From contig NW_027473467.1 of NCBI RefSeq assembly GCF_050947335.1, forward strand, positions 238,794 to 302,793: a stretch of 64,000 nt of DNA, given 5' to 3'. Source of the DNA: Megachile rotundata (Eukaryota > Arthropoda > Insecta > Hymenoptera > Megachilidae). The translations under genes were made by a program, and so were the position numbers. Below, in pieces: positions 45,148-58,463 of the stretch. The number at the start of each line of letters is the position of its first letter. The first letter of the stretch is position 1. The notes under the pieces were generated by a model. It saw only the letters and a list, made by a program, of their open reading frames with translations, was not told where the DNA came from and made no database searches.

Positions 45148-46105
45148 AATCTCAATCACGATCACACAATCACACAGTCACAATCCCACAATCACGATCA
45201 CACAATCACGATCACACAGTCACGATCACACAATCACAATCACACAATCAGAATCACACAATCACAATAACACAATCACACAATCACGATCACACAATCA
45301 CTATCACACAATCACGATCACACAATCACAATCACACATTCACACAATCACAATCACAATCACAATCACACATTCACAATCACGATCACACAATCACGAT
45401 CACACAATCACAATCACACAGTCACAATCACACAATCACAATCGCACAATCACAATCACACAATCAGAATCACACAATCACAATCACACAATCACAATCA
45501 CACAATCACAATCACACAATCTCAATCACGATCACACAATCACACAGTCACAATCCCACAATCACGATCACACAGTCACGATCACACAATCACACAGTCA
45601 CGATCACACAATCACACTGTCACAATCCCACAATCACGATCACACAATCACGATCACACAGTCACGATCACACAATCACAATCACACAATCAGAATCACA
45701 CAATCACAATAACACAGTCGCACAATCACGATCACACAATCACAATCACACCATCACAATCACACAATCACAATCACACAATCACAATCACACAATTACA
45801 ATCACACAATCACTATCACAAAATCACGATCACACAATCACAATCACACAATCACAATCACACAATCACAATCACACAATCACGATCACACAATCACGAT
45901 CACACAATCACGATCGCGCAATCACGATCACACAATCTCGATCGCACAATCACAATCACACAGTCACACAATCACAATCACAATCACAATCACACAATCA
46001 CAATCACACAATCAGAATCACACAATCACAATCACACAATCACAATCACACAATCACAATCACACAATCACAATCACACAATCACAATCACACAATCAGT
46101 ATCAC
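45148..46105. repeat. V1-V2 cassette before B block 8
   Basis: V1 at 45148 has an extra hexamer and a CACAGTCAC tail near 45419, then AATCGCAC near 45441. V2 at 45518 has CGATCGCGC and ends at AATCAGTATC. V2 plus J are repeated at 50132 with a constant 4614-bp shift. Confidence 0.88.
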
Positions 46106-46121
46106 ACAATCACAATCACAC

Positions 46122-46151
46122 ATTCACAATCACGATCACATAATCACGATC
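46122..46151. repeat. J junction element, copy 8
   Basis: Same element without the CATAATCACAC follower. The B block behind it starts with the K module. Confidence 0.85.
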
Positions 46152-46206
46152 ACACAATCACAATCACACAATCACAATCACACAATCACAATCACACAAT
46201 CACAAT

Positions 46207-48699
46207 CATACAATCACAATCATACAACCACAATCATAAAATCACAATCATAGAATCGAAATCATACAATCACAATCATACAACCGCAATCAGACAATCA
46301 CAATCATACAATCACAATCATACAATCACAATCATACAATCACAGTCATACAATCACAGTCATACAATCACAATCATACTATCACAATCATACAATCACA
46401 ATCATACAACCACAATCAGACAATCACAATCATACAATCACAATCATACAATCACAATCATACAATCACAGTCATACAATCACAGTCATACAATCACAGT
46501 CATACAATCACAGTTATACAATCACAATCATACTATCACAATCATACAATCACAATCATACAATCACAATCAAACAATCGTAATCATACAATCGCAATCA
46601 TACAATCGCAATCATACAATCACAATATTACAATCACAATCATACAATCACAATCATACAATCGCAATCATACAATCACAATCATTCAATCACAATCATA
46701 CAATCACAATCATACGATCGCAATCATACAATCACAATCATACCATCACAATCATACAATCAGAATCATACAATCACAATCATACAATCACAATCATACA
46801 ATCACAATCATACAATCACAATCATACAATCACAATCATGCAATCACAATCATACAATCACAATCATACAATCACAATCATACAATCACAGTCATACAAT
46901 CACAATCATACAATCACAATCATACAATCGCAATCATACAATCACAATATTACAATCACAATCATACAATCACAATCATACAATCGCAATCATACAATCA
47001 CAATCATTCAATCACAATCATACAATCACAATCATACGATCGCAATCATACAATCACAATCTTACCATCACAATCATACAATCACAATCATACAATCATA
47101 ATCATACAATTACAATCATACAATCACAATCATACTATCACAATCATACAATCGCAAGCATACAATCACAATCATACAATCACAATCCTACAATCGCAAT
47201 CATACATTTACAATCTCCCAAATTCAATCATACAATCACAATCATACAGTCACAATCATACAATCACAATCATACAATCACGATCATACTATCGCAACCA
47301 TACAATCACAATCAAAAAGTCACAATCATACAATCACAATCATACAATCATAATCATACAAAGACAATCATACAATCACAATCATACAATCACAATCGTA
47401 CTATCACAATCATACAATCACAATCATACAATCACAATCATACAATCACAATCATACAATCATAATCATACAATCACAATCATACAATCGCAATCATACA
47501 ATCACAATCATACAATCACAATCATACAATCAATATCATACAATCACAATCATACAATCACAATCATACAATCACAATCATACAATCACATACATACAAT
47601 CGCAATCATACAATCACAATCATACAATCACAATCATACAATCGCAATCATACAATTACAATCTCCCAAATACAATCATACAATCACAATCATGCAATCA
47701 CAATCATACAATCACAATCATACAATCACAATCATACAATCACAATCATACAGTCACAATCATACTGTCACAATCTTACCATCACAATCATACAATCAGA
47801 ATCATACAATCATAATCATACAATCACAATCATACAATCGCAATCATACAATCACAATATTACAATCACAATATTACAATCACAATCATACAATCACAAT
47901 CATACTATCGCAATCATACAATCACAATCATACCATCACCATCATACAATCACAATCATACAATCATAATCATACAATTACAATCATACAATCACAATCA
48001 TACAATCACAATCATACAATCACAATCATACAATCACAATCATACAATCACAATCATACAATCACAATCATACAATCGCAATCATACAATCACAATCATA
48101 CAATCGCAATCATACAATTACAATCTCCAAAATACAATCCCCCAAATACAATCATACAATCAGAATCATACAATCACAATCATACAATCACAATCATACA
48201 ATCATAATCATACAATCACAATCATACAATCGCAATCATACAATCACAATATTACAATCACAATCATACAATCACAATCATACTATCGCAATTATACAAT
48301 CACAATCATACCATCACCATCATACAATCACAATCATACAATCATAATCATACAATTACAATCATACAATCATAATCATACAATCACAATCATACAATCA
48401 CAATCACACAATCACAATCATACAATCGCAATCATACAATTACAATCTAAAAAATACAATCTCCCAAATACAATCATACAATCAGAATCATACAATCACA
48501 ACCATACAATCACAATCATACAATCACAATCATACTATCACAATCATACAATCATAATCATACAATCACAATCATACAATCACAATCATACAATCACAGT
48601 CATACAATCACAATCTTACAATCACAATCATACTATCACAATCACACAATCACAATCATACAATCACAATCATACAATCACAATCATGCAATCACAATC
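46207..48699. repeat. B block 8 (longest, with K module)
   Basis: It opens with the K module (ACAACCACAATC, CATAAAATC, CATAGAATCGAAATC at 46224-46262), then ACAACCGCAATCAGAC and CAGTCATAC runs, then a B set with CATGC at 46837. Private markers are AATCTTACCATC near 47058, CATACATTTACAATC near 47210, CGCAACCATAC near 47295 and AATCGTACTATC near 47397. The distal part has AATCTCCAAAATAC followed by AATCCCCCAAATAC near 48121, then the L module (AATCTAAAAAATAC) near 48444. Confidence 0.9.
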
Positions 48700-49257
48700 A
48701 TACAATCACAATCACACAATCACAATCACACAATCACAATCACACAATCACAATCACACAATCACAATCACACAATCACAATCACACAATCACAATCACA
48801 CAATCACAATCACACAATCACAATCACACAATCACAATCACACAATCACAATCACACAATCACAATCACACAATCACAATCACACAATCACAATCACACA
48901 ATCACAATCACACAATCACAATCACACAATCACAATCACACAATCACAATCACACAATCACAATCACACAATCACAATCACACATTCACAATCACACAAT
49001 CACAATCACACAATCACAATCACACAATCACAATCACACAATCACAATCACACAATCACAATCACACAATCACAATCACACAATCACAATCACACAATCA
49101 CAATCACACAATCACAATCACACAATCACAATCACACAATCACAATCACACAATCACAATCACACAATCACAATCACACAATCACAATCACACAATCACA
49201 ATCACACAATCACAATCACACAATCACAATCACACAATCACAATCACACAATCACAA
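48700..49257. repeat. A island between two L-module B segments
   Basis: About 40 plain A units with ACATTCAC near 48985. B units resume at 49258 without a J element. Confidence 0.9.
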
Positions 49258-49722
49258 TCATACAATCACAATCATACAATCACAATCATACTATCGCAAT
49301 TATACAATCACAATCATACCATCACCATCATACAATCACAATCATACAATCATAATCATACAATTACAATCATACAATCATAATCATACAATCACAATCA
49401 TACAATCACAATCACACAATCACAATCATACAATCGCAATCATACAATTACAATCTAAAAAATACAATCTCCCAAATACAATCATACAATCAGAATCATA
49501 CAATCACAACCATACAATCACAATCATACAATCACAATCATACTATCACAATCATACAATCATAATCATACAATCACAATCATACAATCACAATCATACA
49601 ATCACAGTCATACAATCACAATCTTACAATCACAATCATACTATCACAATCACACAATCACAATCATACAATCACAATCATACAATCACAATCATGCAAT
49701 CACAATCATACAATCATAATCA
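49258..49722. repeat. B segment with L module (no J)
   Basis: It contains AATTATAC, CATCACCATC, AATCATAATC, AATCTAAAAAATAC near 49453, CACAACCATAC, AATCTTAC and CATGC near 49694. It repeats 48290-48700 in almost every position. Confidence 0.89.
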
Positions 49723-50131
49723 CACAATCACAATCACACAATCACAATCACACAATCACAATCACACAATCACAATCACACAATCACAATCACACAATCA
49801 CAATCACACAATCACAATCACACAATCACAATCACACAATCACAATCACACAATCACAATCACACAATCACAATCACACAATCACAATCACACAATCACA
49901 ATCACACAATCACAATCACACAATCACAATCACACAATCACAATCACACAATCACAATCACACATTCACAATCACACAATCACAATCACACAATCACAAT
50001 CACACAATCACAATCACACAATCACAATCACACAATCACAATCACACAATCACAATCATACTATCACAATCATACAATCATAATCACACAATCACAATCA
50101 CACAATCACAATCACACAATCACAATCACAC
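49723..50131. repeat. A island with a short B tag
   Basis: Plain A units with ACATTCAC near 49964, then three B-like units near 50055-50080 (CATACTATC, CATACAATC, CATAATCACAC), then A units up to the V2 at 50132. Confidence 0.87.
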
Positions 50132-50720
50132 AATCTCAATCACGATCACACAATCACACAGTCACAATCCCACAATCACGATCACACAGTCACGATCACA
50201 CAATCACACAGTCACGATCGCACAATCACACTGTCACAATCCCACAATCACGATCACACAATCACGATCACACAGTCACGATCACACAATCACAATCACA
50301 CAATCAGAATCACTCAATCACAATAACACAGTCGCACAATCACGATCACACAATCACAATCACACCATCACAATCACACAATCACAATCACACAATCACA
50401 ATCACACAATTACAATCACACAATCACTATCACAAAATCACGATCACACAATCACAATCACACAATCACAATCACACAATCACAATCACACAATCACGAT
50501 CACACAATCACGATCACACAATCACGATCGCGCAATCACGATCACACAATCTCGATCGCACAATCACAATCACACAGTCACACAATCACAATCACAATCA
50601 CAATCACACAATCACAATCACACAATCAGAATCACACAATCACAATCACACAATCACAATCACACAATCACAATCACACAATCACAATCACACAATCACA
50701 ATCACACAATCAGTATCACA
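50132..50720. repeat. V2 element without V1
   Basis: A complete V2 of the CGATCGCGC subtype with private changes CACGATCGCAC near 50217 and AATCACTCAATC near 50311. It copies the V2 at 45518; the V1 present there is missing here. Confidence 0.88.
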
Positions 50721-50735
50721 CAATCACAATCACAC

Positions 50736-50765
50736 ATTCACAATCACGATCACATAATCACGATC
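50736..50765. repeat. J junction element, copy 9
   Basis: Same element, 4614 bp after copy 8. Confidence 0.85.
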
Positions 50766-50817
50766 ACACAATCACAATCACACAATCACAATCACACAAT
50801 CACAATCACACAATCAC

Positions 50818-52480
50818 AATCATACAATCACAATCATACAACCACAATCATAAAATCACAATCATAGAATCGAAATCATACAATCACAATATTACAATCA
50901 CAATCATACAATCACAATCATACAATCGCAATCATACAATCACAATCATTCAATCACAATCATACAATCACAATCATACGATCGCAATCATACAATCACA
51001 ATCTTACCATCACAATCATACAATCACAATCATACAATCATAATCATACAATTACAATCATACAATCACAATCATACTATCACAATCATACAATCGCAAG
51101 CATACAATCACAATCATACAATCACAATCCTACAATCGCAATCATACATTTACAATCTCCCAAATTCAATCATACAATCACAATCATACAGTCACAATCA
51201 TACAATCACAATCATACAATCACGATCATACTATCGCAACCATACAATCACAATCAAAAAGTCACAATCATACAATCACAATCATACAATCATAATCATA
51301 CAAAGACAATCATACAATCACAATCATACAATCACAATCGTACTTTCACAATCATACAATCACAATCATACAATCACAATCATACAATCATAATCATACA
51401 ATCACAATCATACAATCGCAATCATACAATCACAATCATACAATCACAATCATACAATCAATATCATACAATCACAATCATACAATCACAATCATACAAT
51501 CACAATCATACAATCACAATCATACAATCACATACATACAATCGCAATCATACAATCACAATCATACAATCACAATCATACAATCGCAATCATACAATTA
51601 CAATCTCCCAAATACAATCATACAATCACAATCATGCAATCACAATCATACAATCACAATCATACAATCACAATCATACAATCACAATCATACAGTCACA
51701 ATCATACTGTCACAATCTTACCATCACAATCATACAATCAGAATCATACAATCATAATCATACAATCACAATCATACAATCGCAATCATACAATCACAAT
51801 ATTACAATCACAATATTGCAATCACAATCATACAATCACAATCATACTATCGCAATCATACAATCACAATCATACCATCACCATCATACAATCACAATCA
51901 TACAATCATAATCATACAATTACAATCATACAATCACAATCATACAATCACAATCATACAATCACAATCATACAATCACAATCATACAATCACAATCATA
52001 CAATCACAATCATACAATCGCAATCATACAATCACAATCATACAATCGCAATCATACAATTACAATCTCCAAAATACAATCCCCCAAATACAATCATACA
52101 ATCAGAATCATACAATCATAATCATACAATTACAATCATACAATCATAATCATACAATCACAATCATACAATCACAATCACACAATCACAATCATACAAT
52201 CGCAATCATACAATTACAATCTAAAAAATACAATCTCCCAAATACAATCATACAATCAGAATCATACAATCACAACCATACAATCACAATCATACAATCA
52301 CAATCATACTATCACAATCATACAATCATAATCATACAATCACAATCATACAATCACAATCATACAATCACAGTCATACAATCATAATCTTACAATCACA
52401 ATCATACTATCACAATCACACAATCACAATCATACAATCACAATCATACAATCACAATCATGCAATCACAATCATACAAT
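50818..52480. repeat. B block 9 (deletion form of B block 8)
   Basis: The K module at about 50837-50876 joins directly to AATATTAC, so the CAGTCATAC runs and the start of the B set, CATGC included, are gone compared with B block 8. After that it follows B block 8, with AATCTTACCATC near 51002, CATACATTTAC, CGCAACCATAC and AATCGTACTTTC near 51340 (block 8 has TACTATC). It then skips to the L module near 52220. Confidence 0.89.
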
Positions 52481-52975
52481 CATAATCACACAATCACAAT
52501 CACACAATCACAATCACACAATCACAATCACACAATCACAATCACACAATCACAATCACACAATCACAATCACACAATCACAATCACACAATCACAATCA
52601 CACAATCACAATCACACAATCACAATCACACAATCACAATCACACAATCACAATCACACAATCACAATCACACAATCACAATCACACAATCACAATCACA
52701 CAATCACAATCACACAATCACAATCACACATTCACAATCACACAATCACAATCACACAATCACAATCACACAATCACAATCACACAATCACAATCACACA
52801 ATCACAATCACACAATCACAATCACACAATCACAATCACACAATCACAATCACACAATCACAATCACACAATCACAATCACACAATCACAATCACACAAT
52901 CACAATCACACAATCACAATCACACAATCACAATCACACAATCACAATCACACAATCACAATCACACAATCACAA
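52481..52975. repeat. A island between two L-module B segments
   Basis: Plain A units with ACATTCAC near 52730; second member of the triplet with 48700-49257 and 57966-58463. Confidence 0.89.
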
Positions 52976-53450
52976 TCATACAATCACAATATTACAATCA
53001 CAATCATACAATCACAATCATACTATCGCAATTATACAATCACAATCATACCATCACCATCATACAATCACAATCATACAATCATAATCATACAATTACA
53101 ATCATACAATCATAATCATACAATCACAATCATACAATCACAATCACACAATCACAATCATACAATCGCAATCATACAATTACAATCTAAAAAATACAAT
53201 CTCCCAAATACAATCATACAATCAGAATCATACAATCACAACCATACAATCACAATCATACAATCACAATCATACTATCACAATCATACAATCATAATCA
53301 TACAATCACAATCATACAATCACAATCATACAATCACAGTCATACAATCACAATCTTACAATCACAATCATACTATCACAATCACACAATCACAATCATA
53401 CAATCACAATCATGCAATCACAATCATGCAATCACAATCATACAATCATA
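52976..53450. repeat. B segment with L module (no J)
   Basis: AATATTAC, AATTATAC, CATCACCATC, AATCTAAAAAATAC near 53187 and two CATGC units at about 53411 and 53425. The double CATGC is shared only with 58464-58930. Confidence 0.89.
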
Positions 53451-55030
53451 GTCACACAATCACAATCACACAATCACAATCACACAATCACAATCACACA
53501 ATCACAATCACACAATCACAATCACACAATCACAATCACACAATCACAATCACACAATCACAATCACACAATCACAATCACACAATCACAATCACACAAT
53601 CACAATCACACAATCACAATCACACAATCACAATCACACAATCACAATCACACAATCACAATCACACAATCACAATCACACAATCACAATCACACAATCA
53701 CAATCACACAATCACAATCACACAATCACAATCACACAATCACAATCACACAATCACAATCACACAATCACAATCACACAATCACAATCACACAATCACA
53801 ATCACACAATCACAATCACACAATCACAATCACACAATCACAATCACACAATCACAATCACACAATCACAATCACACAATCACAATCACACAATCACAAT
53901 CACACAATCACAATCACACAATCACAATCACACAATCACAATCACACAATCACAATCACACAATCACAATCACACAATCACAATCACACAATCACAATCA
54001 CACAATCACAATCACACAATCACAATCACACAATCACAATCACACAATCACAATCACACAATCACAATCACACAATCACAATCACACAATCACAATCACA
54101 CAATCACAATCACACAATCACAATCACACAATCACAATCACACAATCACAATCCCACAATCACAATCACACAATCACAATCACACAATCACAATCACACA
54201 ATCACAATCACACAATCACAATCCCACAATCACAATCACACAATCACAATCACACAATCACAATCACACAATGACAATCACACAATCACAATCACACAAT
54301 CACAATCACACAATCACAATCACACAATCACAATCACACAATCACAATCACACAATCACAATCACACAATCACAATCACACAATCACAATCACACAATCA
54401 CAATCACACAATCACAATCACACAATCACAATCACACAATCACAATCACACAATCACAATCACACAATCACAATCACACAATCACAATCACACAATCACA
54501 ATCACACAATCACAATCACACAATCACAATCACACAATCACAATCACACAATCACAATCACACAATCACAATCACACAATCACAATCACACAATCACAAT
54601 CACACAATCACAATCACACAATCACAATCACACAATCACAATCACACAATCACAATCACACAATCACAATCACACAATCACAATCACACAATCACAATCA
54701 CACAATCACAATCACACAATCACAATCACACAATCACAATCACACAATCACACACACACAATCACAATCACACAATCACAATCACACAATCACAATCACA
54801 CAATCACAATCACACAATCACAATCACACAATCACAATCACACAATCACAATCACACAATCACAATCACACAATCACAATCACACAATCACAATCACACA
54901 ATCACAATCACACAATCACAATCACACAATCACAATCACACAATCACAATCACACAATCACAATCACACAATCACAATCACACAATCACAATCACACAAT
55001 CACAATCACACAATCACAATCACACAATCA
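53451..55030. repeat. A array
   Basis: About 113 A units. Deviations are AATCCCACAATC near 54151 and again 70 bp (five units) later, ACAATGACAATC near 54272, and CACACACACACAATC near 54750. All three + frames are open here at once, which shows that the long ORFs are a result of composition. Confidence 0.92.
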
Positions 55031-55039
55031 CAATCACAC

Positions 55040-55069
55040 ATTCACAATCACGATCACATAATCACGATC
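55040..55069. repeat. J junction element, copy 10
   Basis: Same element, but entered directly from a plain A array with no V cassette in front. It is repeated 720 bp later. Confidence 0.85.
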
Positions 55070-55123
55070 ACACAATCACAATCACACAATCACAATCACA
55101 CAATCACAATCACACAATCACAA

Positions 55124-55361
55124 TCATACAATCACAATCATACAACCACAATCATAAAATCACAATCATAGAATCGAAATCATACAATCACAATCATACA
55201 ACCGCAATCAGACAATCACAATCATACAATCACAATCATACAATCACAATCATACAATCACAGTCATACAATCACAGTCATACAATCACAATCATACTAT
55301 CACAATCATACAATCACAATCATACAACCACAATCAGACAATCACAATCAGACAATCACAA
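55124..55361. repeat. B block 10 (K module, short)
   Basis: K module at about 55141-55180, then ACAACCGCAATCAGAC, CAGTCATAC units, CATACTATC and ACAACCACAATCAGAC. The AATCAGAC unit is doubled at the point where B switches back to A, near 55350. Confidence 0.88.
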
Positions 55362-55759
55362 TCACACAATCACAATCACACAATCACAATCACACAATCA
55401 CAATCACACAATCACAATCACACAATCACAATCACACAATCACAATCACACAATCACAATCACACAATCACAATCACACAATCACAATCACACAATCACA
55501 ATCACACAATCACAAACACACAATCACAATCACACAATCACAATCACACAATCACAATCACACAATCACAATCACACAATCACAATCACACAATCACAAT
55601 CACACAATCACAATCACACAATCACAATCACACAATCACAATCACACAATCACAATCACACAATCACAATCACACAATCACAATCACACAATCACAATCA
55701 CACAATCACAATCACACAATCACAATCACACAATCACAATCACACAATCACAATCACAC
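55362..55759. repeat. A island inside the 720-bp duplication
   Basis: Plain A units with one AATCACAAACACAC (T>A) near 55515. Confidence 0.88.
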
Positions 55760-55789
55760 ATTCACAATCACGATCACATAATCACGATC
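55760..55789. repeat. J junction element, copy 11
   Basis: 720 bp after copy 10, with the same A-array context. Confidence 0.85.
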
Positions 55790-55843
55790 ACACAATCACA
55801 ATCACACAATCACAATCACACAATCACAATCACACAATCACAA

Positions 55844-56130
55844 TCATACAATCACAATCATACAACCACAATCATAAAATCACAATCATAGAATCGAAAT
55901 CATACAATCACAATCATACAACCGCAATCAGACAATCACAATCATACAATCACAATCATACAATCACAATCATACAATCACAGTCATACAATCACAGTCA
56001 TACAATCACAATCATACTATCACAATCATACAATCACAATCATACAACCACAATCAGACAATCACAATCATACAATCACAATCATACAATCACAATCATA
56101 CAATCACAGTCATACAATCACAGTCATACA
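55844..56130. repeat. B block 11 (K module, short; copy of B block 10)
   Basis: K module at about 55861-55900 and the same following order as at 55124, extended by three CAGTCATAC-type units before the switch to a few A units (56130-56190). Confidence 0.88.
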
Positions 56131-56193
56131 ATCACAGTCACACAATCACAATCACACAATCACAATCACACAATCACAATCACACAATCACAA

Positions 56194-57965
56194 TCATACA
56201 ATCACAATCATACAACCACAATCATAAAATCACAATCATAGAATCGAAATCATACAATCACAATCATACAACCGCAATCAGACAATCACAATCATACAAT
56301 CACAATCATACAATCACAATCATACAATCACAGTCATACAATCACAGTCATACAATCACAATCATACTATCACAATCATACAATCACAATCATACAACCA
56401 CAATCAGACAATCACAATCATACAATCACAATCATACAATCACAATCATACAATCACAGTCATACAATCACAGTCATACAATCACAGTCATACAATCACA
56501 GTTATACAATCACAATCATACTATCACAATCATACAATCACAATCATACAATCACAATCAAACAATCGTAATCATACAATCGCAATCATACAATCGCAAT
56601 CATACAATCACAATATTACAATCACAATCATACAATCACAATCATACAATCGCAATCATACAATCACAATCATTCAATCACAATCATACAATCACAATCA
56701 TACGATCGCAATCATACAATCACAATCATACCATCACAATCATACAATCAGAATCATACAATAACAATCATACAATCACAATCATACAATCACAATCATA
56801 CAATCACAATCATACAATCACAATCATGCAATCACAATCATACAATCACAATCATACAATCACAATCATACAATCACAGTCATACAATCACAATCATACA
56901 ATCACAATCATACAATCGCAATCATACAATCACAATATTACAATCACAATCATACAATCACAATCATACAATCGCAATCATACAATCACAATCATTCAAT
57001 CACAATCATACAATCACAATCATACGATCGCAATCATACAATCACAATCTTACCATCACAATCATACAATCACAATCATACAATCATAATCATACAATTA
57101 CAATCATACAATCACAATCATACTATCACAATCATACAATCGCAAGCATACAATCACAATCATACAATCACAATCCTACAATCGCAATCATACATTTACA
57201 ATCTCCCAAATTCAATCATACAATCACAATCATACAGTCACAATCATACAATCACAATCATACAATCACGATCATACTATCGCAACCATACAATCACAAT
57301 CAAAAAGTCACAATCATACAATCACAATCATACAATCATAATCATACAAAGACAATCATACAATCACAATCATACAATCACAATCGTACTTTCACAATCA
57401 TACAATCACAATCATACAATCACAATCATACAATCACAATCATACAATCATAATCATACAATCACAATCATACAATCGCAATCATACAATCACAATCATA
57501 CAATCGCAATCATACAATCACAATCATACAATCGCAATCATACAATTACAATCTCCAAAATACAATCCCCCAAATACAATCATACAATCAGAATCATACA
57601 ATCATAATCATACAATTACAATCATACAATCATAATCATACAATCACAATCATACAATCACAATCACACAATCACAATCATACAATCGCAATCATACAAT
57701 TACAATCTAAAAAATACAATCTCCCAAATACAATCATACAATCAGAGTCATACAATCACAACCATACAATCACAATCATACAATCACAATCATACTATCA
57801 CAATCATACAATCATAATCATACAATCACAATCATACAATCACAATCATACAATCACAGTCATACAATCATAATCTTACAATCACAATCATACTATCACA
57901 ATCACACAATCACAATCATACAATCACAATCATACAATCACAATCATGCAATCACAATCATACAA
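56194..57965. repeat. B block 12 (K module plus full B set)
   Basis: A third K module at 56211-56250, only 350 bp after the last and without its own J. The CAGTCATAC series is followed by a full B set with CATGC at 56825. Markers AATCTTACCATC (57049), CATACATTTAC (57192), CGCAACCATAC (57283) and AATCGTACTTTC (57386) tie it to B block 9. It ends with AATCCCCCAAATAC and the L module near 57708. Confidence 0.9.
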
Positions 57966-58463
57966 TCATAATCACACAATCACAATCACACAATCACAAT
58001 CACACAATCACAATCACACAATCACAATCACACAATCACAATCACACAATCACAATCACACAATCACAATCACACAATCACAATCACACAATCACAATCA
58101 CACAATCACAATCACACAATCACAATCACACAATCACAATCACACAATCACAATCACACAATCACAATCACACAATCACAATCACACAATCACAATCACA
58201 CAATCACAATCACACAATCACAATCACACAATCACAATCACACATTCACAATCACACAATCACAATCACACAATCACAATCACACAATCACAATCACACA
58301 ATCACAATCACACAATCACAATCACACAATCACAATCACACAATCACAATCACACAATCACAATCACACAATCACAATCACACAATCACAATCACACAAT
58401 CACAATCACACAATCACAATCACACAATCACAATCACACAATCACAATCACACAATCACAATC
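57966..58463. repeat. A island between two L-module B segments
   Basis: Plain A units with ACATTCAC near 58244; third member of the triplet. Confidence 0.89.

Noticed and set aside
42400..45270. 956-codon ORF spanning B, A and V sequence
   Set aside because: It runs through three repeat classes without any change in character at the borders, which real coding sequence would not do; it ends at the first in-frame AATAAC.
49258..49722. Absence of J as a separate mobile event
   Set aside because: The B segments at 49258, 52976 and 58464 match the inner part of longer B blocks, so they are simply partial copies.
48686..50083. 465-codon ORF
   Set aside because: Same composition effect across two A islands and an L-module B segment.
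52460..56241. Overlapping ORFs of 604, 549 and 656 codons
   Set aside because: They lie in all three + frames and overlap each other, which shows that openness is a property of the repeat and not of a gene.
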